Source: Tilletia caries (taxonomy: Eukaryota; Basidiomycota; Exobasidiomycetes; Tilletiales; Tilletiaceae). From it: a stretch of DNA of 64,000 nucleotides. The notes below the pieces were generated by a model, which saw only the letters and a list, made by a program, of their open reading frames with translations, ran no database searches and was not told the origin of the DNA. Below, piece after piece: positions 33,747-44,000 of this stretch. The position numbers were made by a program, and so were the translations under genes. Positions within the stretch are counted from its first letter, which is position 1; the number at the start of each line of letters is the position of its first letter. Location of the stretch: the NCBI GenBank assembly GCA_032718865.1, contig JALUTQ010000041.1, positions 744,001 to 808,000 on the forward strand, written 5' to 3'.

Positions 33747-36274
33747 ATGACAGGCTATCAATCGATTTATCAAGGCGACGGCTTCCTGCCGGAACGCAGC
33801 TCGTCTCGCAGCCCTTACATACCCTCAATTCAGCACAATGAACATTTCGACCCTCATCGTCGCTCCCTTCCGACTCTGTTCTGGGGAGAGCACAACGTTG
33901 GCGACATCCCCCACCGCATCATCATCACTCATCCTCACATACAGTCGGTCATGGAACAGCTGAGTCGAACTTCGGAACGCGTCGCTACCTTGGAGGCCAC
34001 GAATACAGACCTTGCCAGATCGAACTCTAGTCTCACTACTCTGCTTAACAAGCCTCAGAGCACGATCAGCACTTCCAACGTCGACAAGGACTCCGGCGGC
34101 AGTGCAGCTGTGCTACATGGCGTTGATATGGCGATGATCCCATCTATTCCATTGGAGGAATTCCTGAACGCCGAGCTGATGATGTGGACGCAAGCTGATG
34201 CCCAGAAACTACACAAGAACCGCAAGTACGGCAAAGAGGAGATCACTCGCGATATGGACGGAAATCCGATCGACGAGGACATGATAGACGAGATTGAAAC
34301 AGCTGTACAAATCGCCGCGGCCGCGTTGGGCGATATTGAGCTCCCCGCGTGGCTAAGGAACAAGCCACGCAACTACGAGCTCTACCGGACCCACTACCTC
34401 CGAGATCTCATCGTCATCTGTCAAGGACTGGAAAAAGCGGTTCCCCGTCCTCTCCTGGTGCACTCAGCACTACAAGGCGCTGTTCTGGATCCAGAAACAT
34501 CTGAAGTCAAAGTGCGAGACGGTCTCGAGAGCCAAGCGGAATGCATTACCTGTCGAAGTTGCCAGCAAACGCAAACGAAACGAAGCCACAACAGAACCGG
34601 GCAACGCAATCGAATCTTCGGCACGACCGTCTCCAAGCAAGAAGCAGAACGCATCGGCTCGATCGTCTACTAATGCTGGGAAGGGAAAGCAAAATGCGAG
34701 GGAGAAGGGTACAGAGAGCGACGATTCGATGACAAGCGACGAGGAGGAGAAGGACTCCATCATCTTCCGAACAAAGGCCAATGCTTTGTTCACCAACAGT
34801 AAGTAGTACGCTTCAGACGATACCAACATGCATATATGCGTACCAGCGTACTCAGTACTCACAACATTCTTCGCCCACAGGCTCCCGAACCACTGCTCCC
34901 GCTCGTACAGATCCCAGTGTCTCTAACTTGGCTCGGACCGCAGCCCCTGCTTCTAGCAGTGCCTCACGTCCCGTCGCTCGCTCTCTCAATGCTGTTGGTT
35001 CGAGTCGTACCACTCCACAGGCTTCTGCTTCTGGGACCGGTAACTTGAACCGTACGATCGCTCAAGGTCGGTATATCCTCAGGATTTGGCATACATTCAA
35101 GATCTCACATCGTCAAGCTGACCCTTCTCTTCTCTTCTACACAGGATTGCCTGCATCTCCACGTCGTGGTCTCACCATACCCACACGAACGTCTGCCGCT
35201 TTGGACCTCCTTGTTGATGCCGCTTCGAACCGCCTAGTGGCTCCAACTCGTTCTGCCGACTCAAGACGTTCCGTGGACCCGCCAGCCTCCAGCACTCATT
35301 CCTCCCATGTGCGCCGGTCGTCGAGCGGAAGCCTGCCACTGCTGGCACTGTCGAAGTCCGGCAGCCCTACTGCAGATATGCGAGCCAGCGACGTCAGTAA
35401 GCACACCCCCCCAACAACCAAAACTCTGCTGTCTGCTCTACGAACCAAGTATTTCGCGCTGGAAGAGCGTCCATATGTGCTTGGGGCTTTGCATGTGTTG
35501 GAGAATGCCGAGGAATACGGCTTCGATCCCGAGCAAGACGGAGACGCGGGGTTCCTGGCTTGGCTGGCGTGTTTGGAAGGAGCGATCCCGGATCTTGAGG
35601 ACCCGGACAAGAGCGGTATCTCGTTTGGCCACGACGAGATTGGCCCGTGGAGGTATCACGATGCTCTCAAAGATCGCATCACCTTCGGATCGATTCGAAA
35701 CGCTCGCCGCGTACTTTCAGCTGTGCTGCGCATCTGGGCGATTGCAAAGGAGGAGCGAGACAATACTGGATCCGGACCGCAGCCTCTGGTCAAGCTTCAC
35801 ATTCAAAAATCAGCGAATGCATTGAAGCAGCATTCAAGACCGACTTCTCTTCTTCTCAGCCACTCGCCTCTGAAACGCCTTCTCTCGCTGCCGACCGTCA
35901 AGCTACCAGTGCTACCGCCGAGTCGTCACGCGGCAGAGGAGCAGTGGAGCTGAAGAAAGGAATTGTCACGGAGACAAGCTTGAAGGTCAGTTGTCATCTC
36001 ATTCCACCATGTACATGCACAATTTACTGACTATGTTCTTACTTCTTTGTGACCCAAGAGTCTGGGCAAGGCTGCCCTCATCGAGATCCTCGGCCACGCC
36101 TCAAAGCCATTCGACAAGGTTGAGAGGAAAGAATCCCTCCTCGGCAAGCTGGTAGCCGGCGTGGAGAACGGAACAATCGTTCTGACCGTCACCCAGGTGA
36201 AGTGCGCCAAAGCCGGCTTGCCCATCCCTGATGTCAAAGACATCAAGGGAACCAGGAAGGCTAAGACAACCTAG
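33747..36274 (+). pseudogene. Unknown transposon cargo protein (764 codons, two frameshifts)
   Basis: Exons 33747-34798, 34881-35066, 35145-35985 and 36059-36274 with GT-AG introns. An extra A in A5 at 34432-34436 and a missing A in A5 at 35805-35809 break the frame; discounting both, every exon phase agrees and the length is 764 residues. Visible parts are an N-terminal coiled-coil segment (MEQLSRTSERVATLEATNTD), a basic/aromatic segment (LFWIQKHLKSKCETVSRAKR), and a Ser/Lys-rich low-complexity stretch with KRKR. Further on come an alpha-helical region (YVLGALHVLENAEEYGFDP, RITFGSIRNARRVLSAVLRI) and a C-terminal KAALIEILGHASKPFD segment. I do not recognise it. Its place suggests a DNA-binding or regulatory partner of the transposase, like TnpA of CACTA elements; that is inference. 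Confidence 0.6.
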
Positions 36275-36407
36275 GCCTTAGACCACGACGACTCACTCTC
36301 GCTGCCCGAGCCCCAATCGCAATCCACGCATGCTTGCTCCTCCATTCTTGATTCTGCACACACCGACCTTGAACGCTGGTCGCTGACATATCTCTCTTTT
36401 TCTTCTA

Positions 36408-36510
36408 ATTTAGGCTGACGCCAGACGTTGACTTATTTGTTGATGACTGTTCTCTTCATGTTCAGCTCTCCTTGCTGACTCTCCCCTTCATTGATTACTG
36501 ACGGTCTAAC
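36408..36510 (+). repeat. Direct repeat R1, copy 1 (copy 2 at 39085-39179)
   Basis: ATTTAGGCTGACGC through GACGGTCTAAC matches 39085-39179 with scattered differences, including GAGCTCTCCTTGCTGACTCT versus CAGCTCTCCTTGCTGACTCT. It lies between the unknown cargo gene and the E2-like gene. Confidence 0.7.
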
Positions 36511-36716
36511 GCTACATTCCTCGCCAGCAGCATCTTCCTCATCACCCCGCTCTGCTGGGGCATTGCCAAGGGACGAGTGGGAGGATATGGAGGTCGACGG
36601 CCTTGATAGTGGGGACAGCAGCGGCGACGACGAGGAAGATGGGTCCGATGATATGGACTTCAATGTGAGAGGGACGGGGACGACGACGGTGCGGCACAGA
36701 ACGCCTTCGTATCTGC

Positions 36717-37529
36717 ATGGAGCACGAGCGCAGGGTCACAGTCGACGGCGGGATGCCGCACGTACACTCGACGGGCGCGAACATGCCGGACGACGACGAG
36801 CGGTGGAGCCGGTTCGAGGTTTTGGACGAGGCTCCGACTGACCAGGCGTTCATCCGGGAGCCCTGGTCTACTTCGACCCAGGCGTTCTTCAGTCGGATAC
36901 AGAAGGAGTTCAAGATTTTGCAGAATGCCCTGCCTGGTACGTTGGGGTTCTGGCGCAGTCTATTACCTGTGCTAATGTCGAGGATCTCTCCGCTGGTGTA
37001 CTTACTCCTTCCTGATGATCTCTGCAGACTCCATCTTGGTGCGAACGTATGGTGACCGTACCGACTTGCTACGTGTGCTGATTATCGGAAGCGAAAACAC
37101 GCCGTGCGTTTCTCTATCCGCGCCATCTGGTGTTTTTGCCGATGGAAGAGCTGACCTGTTTGCTTTTTGCGCATGCATTGCAGATACGAAGACGCGCCGT
37201 TTGTGATAGACTTCTGCCTCAAGCCGACCTACCCGCACGAACCACCACTCGCTCATTTCCACAGCTGGACGAACGTGAGTTCTGATTTGCAAGCATTTAT
37301 CTATGTGAAGAAACTGACATGATCTGTGTCGATGACTCGATGTATCAGGGCAACGGGCGTGTCTCACCCAATCTGTACGAGGAAGGCAAGGTATGCTGGT
37401 GAGTGAGTATGTTGCTACTCACCCCTCTTCCCACCTTCTTCATCATGACCTCGTCTCTGTTCCTCTCCTCCTTCTTCTTCTCCAGGCTCCACTCTCCAGT
37501 CTCCAGCACGTCTTTCAATCATGGAACAG
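36717..37529 (+). CDS. UBE2O-type ubiquitin-conjugating (UBC) domain gene, 3' end unresolved
   Basis: Exons 36717-36936, 37028-37103, 37184-37274, 37349-37398 and about 37500-37529 read through in frame. The sequence has the hallmarks of the UBE2O subgroup of E2 enzymes: RWSRFEVLDEAP and FFSRIQKEFKILQNALP before the fold, then ILVRTYGDRTDLLRVLIIG, TPYEDAPFVIDF, YPHEPPLAHFHSWTNG and the active-site region RVSPNLYEEGKVC. The catalytic Cys is followed by an unusual continuation whose acceptor choice is uncertain (37486 or 37500). The C-terminal helices of the fold were not found in 37530-38440, so it may be truncated or have undetected exons. An acidic frame upstream (36550-36670, rich in Asp/Glu/Gly) may be an earlier exon. 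A normal UBE2O is a large cytosolic E2/E3 hybrid; only the UBC core is visible here. Confidence 0.65.
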
Positions 37530-38132
37530 GTACGTATTTCATCACTCGTGACCAGATCGCGCGTCTGTAGTTCTGTGCTCCATGCTGACCCCGTTCCTCG
37601 TCCTCCGCGAGCTCGGAACACTGTTCATCAGTCCTGCACCCTTATGAGGGCTCTTCCATCCTTTTCTCCTCCCTGACGGATGTTCCGTCCCTGATATATG
37701 CGCTCCACCATTTTTCCGGCGGTTTCCGCAAGTCGCTGATGGCTAACCTTTCTTTCCTTTTTTTGATTCTTCCCGTTCCCATCGCTGACCCTGGATCCTT
37801 GTCGACTAGCTTGACGATCTTTTTGCTTTACACCGCTACTGCTCACCTACTGCTCACAACGCTGACAGCTCTCTCACCCTTGCCTTCCATACCCACTTCT
37901 TCTTTGTTGTGAATTGTGATTGCAGATGTGATTTACTGTTGCTTGCGCACACTGATATTCTCGCTCTCAAGCGTCTCCGAGGCGCCCATCAACACTCCAG
38001 GCTCGAGATGGACATGGTTTCGGCATGCATGTTCATTCGTGGGTGAGTCCGAGTGTGGATTATGCCTTTCCCCTTTGACACCACTTCTCTCGACTGACGA
38101 TTCGCCTTTAACATATGGACTCCTACTTTCCT

Positions 38133-38445
38133 GTCGCCCCTCAACTTGGATGAGTGTTAAAGCTCATGAATCATGATACTACCCTTAACCACCTACTCAT
38201 CGTGCCAGTCCTTCTTCTTTACAGTGCAGGCCCATACAGCATACATTGGTGGAGACAATCAGAGGAGCGTCACAGGTCACTGAACATGTGAGTGCATGCT
38301 AACATTTTCTTCTCCGTCGTCTGTGCTCGCTGGGCGCTGACCTCCACTGATATTTCATTGGACTGCTACGATTGACACTAGATGCTGATTGCTGACACTC
38401 TTAAGTTTCACCCTTTCATGAGCAGCTTAAGCTTGATTGTTCATG
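38133..38445 (+). repeat. Direct repeat R2, copy 1 (copy 2 at 39651-39945)
   Basis: Starts GTCGCCCCTCAACTTGGATG and continues through AGTGTTAAAGCTCATGA, CACAGTGCAGGCC-like and GCTGGGCGCTGA segments; repeated at 39651-39945 with substitutions and a deletion of about 40 bases. It appears non-coding. Confidence 0.7.
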
Positions 38446-39084
38446 ATCTCGGCTCCACTGGTATGGTCCAGAACGAAGCTCGGACGGCCGCAGTATCAGG
38501 GCCACAGCGACGTATCCACACTGCCATGCGAGGACTCGTCTGTCGTCATGCTGCCTCCGCTCCGAAGCATCAACCTCATCCCATGGGCTAGTGTCGCGCC
38601 GACGGGCGGATTCGACGATGCTGCTGGAGACGAGGACGAGAATGACTCCCTCATCTGCTCCTCCGATCCGGAGAGCGAATCACGGCCGTCGGCCTTCTAC
38701 CATTCGACAACGGCATCACACCACGCTGCTGTGGCTGGATGGGAAGAGACGAGTCGAAAAGTTCACCAAGCTGCCACGTTCGAAACTAGGCCGTCCTCAG
38801 AGTCCTCGTTGCGATACGGATACACGTCGTCGTCGCCGAGATTGCATGCGAGGGTTACAGCCAGTAACTAGTAAGTTCCTCGTCGCCCGTGCTGCCGGGA
38901 GTCGCAGTCGATGAAGCCGTCGTATCCGCCGCCCTCTCCTCATCATCTCCAGCAGCAACAGCAGCAACAGCCCCTTCCGCCCCGCGTCTCTTACTTCCGG
39001 CCTCAGGTCACGTCTCGTCGTAGTCGTGACTCGTGCATCACGGCTGACTCCTCTCCCGTTATTCTCGTGTCCTTTGACCTTCTG
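38446..39084 (+). other. Unassigned stretch with a 144-codon open frame
   Basis: The plus-strand frame 38437-38871 includes LPPLRSINLIPWASVAPTGG followed by an Asp/Glu-rich run and Ser-rich sequence. The frame composition is codon-like, but I recognise no domain and see no start or splice context that connects it to the E2-like gene. It could be a displaced exon of the E2 gene or another cargo remnant. Confidence 0.3.
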
Positions 39085-39179
39085 ATTTAGGCTGGCGCTG
39101 ACATGTTGGTGCTAACTATTCTCTTCATGCTGAGCTCTCCTTGCTGACTCTCACCTCCATTGCTTACTGACGGTCTAAC
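39085..39179 (+). repeat. Direct repeat R1, copy 2
   Basis: Second copy of 36408-36510. It is followed after about 470 bases by R2 copy 2, whereas copy 1 is followed by R2 after about 1.6 kb containing the E2-like gene. The right part of the element is therefore a partial duplication with or without that insert. Confidence 0.65.
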
Positions 39180-39650
39180 ACTCATCTCCCTTTGCTAACG
39201 ATTATTCGCCTTCTTCATGAATCACTATTGACTGCCAAAGTGCCAACTTGCGCTTAACGGCTGACCCTTCCTCCCTCTTCAGCTCTCGTACCCTTCGGAA
39301 GGCTCGAATCGACTCACTCTCGTTCTCAACCCCCCTCCCCTCGACTCACAGAAAAAAGCTCATGAAGGTTAGGTGAGTAGATGAAGGCGGACAGCATACA
39401 TCCGAAAACACCTCCTCCAGGGCCCAGGCAGCTGACACAAAATATCATCCTCGAACACCATATCACTGCATTACGTTTGTAGATATCTGAATGTCTTACG
39501 CGACAAGCAGCCCAATCGTTCGTGAGTGCTTTATTGTGCGCTGGCCGCTGCCTTTACACTGCTGCTTTTGCTCACTCCCCGTTGGCATTCCTTCAAACAT
39601 CGACAATTCGACATTGAGGCCTTCCCCTCCACTTGCCGCAAGTCACAGGT

Positions 39651-39945
39651 TGTCGCCCCTCAAGTCTCAACTTGGATGAGTGTTAAAGCTCATGATACTA
39701 ACCTCAACCACCTACTTATCGTGCCAGTCATTCTTCTTCACAGTGCAGGCCATGTACAGGTCACTGAACACGGAGTGCATGCTAACATTTCCTTTCCCGT
39801 TCATCTCTGTCCCCGCTGGGCGCTGATCTCCATTGATACTTCATCTGCACTGTTACAATTGATATTGGATGCTGACTGCTGACCCACTTAAGCGTCACTC
39901 TCTCGTCAGCAGGTGAAGTTTGATTGACAGTGATGATTGATGCTC
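39651..39945 (+). repeat. Direct repeat R2, copy 2
   Basis: Second copy of 38133-38445 (ATGAGTGTTAAAGCTCATGA, then CACAGTGCAGGCC and CCGCTGGGCGCTGA). The DNA between this and the right end of the element (39946-40489) holds only short frames. Confidence 0.65.
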
Positions 39946-40489
39946 CTCTGTTCTCCAAGTTTCATCAACAACAGCGCTCACACACTTCCTCCCTTTGCTT
40001 TCTTATTTTTGCCTTACTCCTCTCATACTTACTTCTGAGTTCTGCAGCGTATAGGTCCTCCATCTCTCTGTCCATTGCTGGCCTGTGCATCAACGATGAA
40101 GGCACAACGTGACGATACAAGGTGATTGTCAGAGTGTATATGCTCAAGGCTCAGTGATTCTGATCGTCGTCTTGCTGACGCTATTATGCTCCTCCCTCTT
40201 CTCCTCGCAGTCTTCTCATTGTCATTCAGGTGACAGGTGTAGTACATATGCGCCATATCGCTGTCACTGACTCATCCTCGTTTGCATTACAGATATCTGA
40301 TCAGTGGGAGGTTGGAGATGGAAGCTGGATTGATGGGAGAGGTGCGACTGTGCGAGGTTGGGACTTGGGAGTGTGTGTGGGGGGGATGAGGAGGTGGCAG
40401 GCAGAGCAGGGGAGGTGGGAGAGGACTGCTGGAATACAAGACCGTGACCGAATCGTGAATGCAACGTGTCTGAGCCGCGCCTGAAGGGA

Positions 40490-40709
40490 AACCTGAGGAG
40501 CAGCTGTGTAAGATAATCAGTGATCGCTCCTCAATCGCGTCTGAACCGTGACTGAGCCGAGCGCTGGACGCGGTTGAGCGTCGAATTCCTGACCACCGCG
40601 CCTGTACCGCGTCCAAAGCACGGCCGAGTCACGGCTGGGCGGCAACCGAGCGGCGTCTGGCCCTCTCGCGTCTGTACCGCGTCTCAGCCGCGGATCAGGG
40701 TTTACTGTG
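40490..40709 (-). repeat. Right terminal inverted repeat and subterminal repeats
   Basis: Copies of CGCGTCTGAACCG, TGTACCGCGTC and GCGTCTCAGCCGCGG occur between 40530 and 40700, inverted relative to those at the left end. The terminus is GGGTTTACTGTG, followed by the TTTTTAC target duplication. Confidence 0.8.
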
Positions 40710-41068
40710 TTTTTACAGTACAAGCAAATCGGCACTTTCTACACCACCAGACTGCCCGAGTCTTTCAGGAATTTTTTTGCTACTTTCTGGGTGCATTGCA
40801 GGAGTTACAAGTTACAAAAGACAAAGCAGACCGAACACCGACGAGACGAGAAATAGGCAGAAGAACAAGCGACCAGAAGATGAAGAGGAGGGAAGTGCTC
40901 GCGGCTGCGTCTTTGAGAAGGATTGAAGGTGCGTCAAGAGAACCAGCTCTTAGTCGTTCATAGAGAAGTCGACACTTACCTACCCCGTCAGTTTCCGCAG
41001 AACGCCTACGACCTCGCCATAGGGCCCACCGATATGATGCAAAGCGCGGCGAGGTCGTGTCCAGGCGA
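40710..41068. other. Between CACTA-like element and LINE; probable LINE 3' untranslated region
   Basis: No gene. The LINE reads from the right, so its 3' end and any tail should be here; I found no poly(A)-like tail or clear target duplication. Confidence 0.4.
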
Positions 41069-44000
41069 TCAATGGATACTTGGCGGGAACATGAGTTCGT
41101 CGGACACGGCGGTGAAGTCGATGCGGGTGTCAGTCAGCTGGACGAATGAGCCGCCGGAGGCCCATCTCTTTCCGAAAGCTGCAACTGCAGCAGGGCGAGT
41201 CGTGTCGGGCAGCCGTAGAACCCGGAGCCACGCCGCTGTGAGTAGTTCGGCGAGGATGGAGGCGGCGGAGGATAGTGGGTCGGTGGAGGCGGTAAAGGCA
41301 AATACGGGAGGGGCACCGGCTTCGCGCCCGCGGATCCCTGCGTCATGTCGGCAGACGTAAAGGACCCGGAGCACGCAGGAGCGCCACAACGCGAAGCGGG
41401 GTCGGAAAGCAGCGGGAACACCGGACGCCGGGAGGAGGGTTGCCGGGGAGAACGCGAGCGGAGGCGCAATGCCGAGAAGGATGAGGATCGGAGAGCAGGC
41501 ACACCATACCTCTTGAGCGGCTGGGCAGGCAAAGTATCCGTGGCTCATGCCGTCGTCGGAATCGCATCCTCGGGGGCAGCGGCGCGATATGGAAGCGTCG
41601 GCGAGCTTTTCATGGAAGGACCAGGCAATTCTGTTTAGCACGAGGGTGGAAGTGGCACGGATAAGGGGAGAAAGGGGAAGACGGGCGTGTTCGAGCCAGA
41701 ATTTAGTCCAGAACAGTGTAGCAACGGCGGGAGAAGTAAAAGAAAATGTGTCCCATTTTGGCTGTTTAGGCCCCCGGCGTTTTTGAAGGGAGCGACGAAC
41801 AGACGCGGTTGACGCAGCTGGGAGAGAGCAGCCATAGACGGTCAGTAGGTGCCAAGGAAAGGCAGAAGCGTGTGGATCTTGACGGGCGGGAACCCACCCG
41901 TGGGAAGAAGGGGCAGATCGGTCGAGGAGGGGAACGAAGGTTGCAGAAGCAGACGAGCCCCAAAGAGAAAGGCAAGAGCGAACTGAAGGGGGGGTGGCAG
42001 CCCACAGACTGTTCCAGAGTTCGGTAATGGCAGGGCCGGCTGGGTATCGTTTCTGAGAAAAGGGGGATCGAAGACTATTTAGCGTAACAGACCGACCCGC
42101 TGGAGGGCCCAAGGGGTGAGATTGGAACTGGGCACGCCAGCCCATGGGTACTGCGGCCTGCCAGAGGATATCACCCCATGTCAGCCATCCATCAGCAATC
42201 AGTTTTTGGGACTTTACTTTCGAGACGAGAGGTGGCTGGGGAGAAGAGGGTTTTGGAAGCAGCCAAAGCCATGGGAGCGTCAACAGGGCTTGAGCAGGGA
42301 GGGAGACCCACGATTCATGAATCCCCAGGTCGACGTGTGCCAGTGCGTGGGTCAGTCGGCCAAGGAAGCCGTCGTTCCGGGTACTCCAGTGGCGAAGGCG
42401 GCCAAAAGCTTTACCGGTCCTGATGAGTAGGACGGCAGGGGGTACGCCGTGGCGATAGGCCAGGTATGTAGTAAGACCTGCCCGGAGCCAACCACCGATC
42501 TGGTCGGGTTCGAGAAGATACCGGCGGAGGAAAGAAACAGAGAGTGCTGATGCCATAGCGTCTGGGTCAATCAGATTGAGGCCCCCGTGCGAAATCGGCC
42601 GGGTCAAAAAGGACTGAGAGAGGAGAACAGAAGAAGCACCCTGTATGTAAGAGTTAACAGCGTCGAAATAGAGCGAGGCGAAGCTATAAGGGAGAGGGCC
42701 GACCGCAATGGTGTGCCAGAGACGGGCGCCGAGGTACTTATTTGTGTTTGTGACTCGTGACAGGACATCGACGCCCATGGTCCGGAAGCAGGCGCCGCGT
42801 ACCTTAATGGAAGACAATCTGGAGAACAGAAGAGTGTGAGGGTGGGGGGACGAGGCGTCAGCAGAAGGTAGAGGGTGGCCCAGATGGGAGGACGGACCAG
42901 CGGATCCTGCATGGGCGAGGCCATAAGCGGAGAGGGCAGATGAAATTTGGTCAGCGAAAGGGCGGTTTGTAGCAGACGGCGTTCCTAGAAGCCAGAAGGA
43001 GCTTTTCCCCAGGTTCAAGGCGGCCCCCGCGGCGGCGGAGTAAGAGCCCAGGCAGGAGAAAAGGGTGGCAAGCTGGGTGAGACCCCGGGAGGAAGCTTCG
43101 ACGAACAAGAGACAGTCATCTGCAAAGGCCAGGGCAGAGAGTAAGCCAAGATGGGGAATGTCAACCCCGATGCCAAGCGTCAGGAGCAGGTCAAACAACG
43201 GCTGTAGCGAGAGGTTGTAGAGAAAGCATGAAGACGGATCACCTTGGAGAACACCACAGAGCAGGTCAATGACCGGACCCATACTTCCCAGAGCGGAAAT
43301 ACGTGTGGAAGGCTGAGAGTACAGCGCCTTAAGAACACCCAGGAGGAGGGGCGGGAAGTTGACAGTGCGGAGAACGGCAAACAACCAGGTTCGGAGGACG
43401 CGGTCGTAGGCTTTGCGCTGGTCTAGGGATATGATGAAGAAGGCGGGAGGAGTGAGGGGGGAGGGGGGGAGAAGAAGGAGGTCAGATAGTCCGTGGATGA
43501 CGCCGGCAACGAGGGCCGAGCGTCGACCAGGCAGAAAGGCGGCTTGTGTCCAGGGAAGAAGTTGGGAACCGAAGCGGAGGAGACGACTGGAGACGAGCCG
43601 TGAGATCACCCGAACGCAAGCGTTGGTGATGGTGATGGGGCGATAATTGGCAATGTCGCTGGGGTCTCCCGCCTTGGGGAGAAGGATGGTGCGGGCGGAC
43701 ACGGGCCAAATGGGGGAAGAGCCTAGGAAGTTGGCGAGGTCTTGGAGGCGGGGCCCGGCGGCACTGAAGGTTGCGAGGTACACCCGGTAGGTGATGCCGT
43801 CGGGGCCGGCAGAGGAATGACGGTTCGCTGATCGGAGAGCATGGAACACTTCTTCGAGGGAGAAGGGAGTGTTGAGGGCACGCGTGGCAGGTTCGTCCAG
43901 GCGCAGCTGGATGCTGCGCAAAAGGAGGGAACTATCAGGAAGAGAAGGAGCAGGGCGGGCAGAGAAGAGGGATGAGTAGAAGTCGGAAAGGGCCGCAAGC

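Larger units (their letters stand above)
29405..40709 (+). mobile_element. CACTA/Plavaka-like DNA transposon, 11.3 kb, with cargo
   Basis: The left end starts CACAGTAAAACG and the right end, read inverted, starts CACAGTAAACCC. The inverted similarity continues imperfectly through CGGCTGAGA. The element is flanked by the direct repeat TTTTTAC (29398-29404 and 40710-40716). Just inside both ends are clusters of short CAGACGCGG/CCGCGTCTG repeats, as CACTA elements have for transposase binding. Inside are a Tnp2-family transposase (29656-32807), an unknown gene (33747-36274) and an E2-like gene (36717-37529). The 3' third, with repeated non-coding segments, has no clear gene. The CACAG ends and Tnp2 transposase fit the CMC/Plavaka group; a 7-base target duplication is longer than the 2-3 bases usual for CACTA elements. 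Confidence 0.85.
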
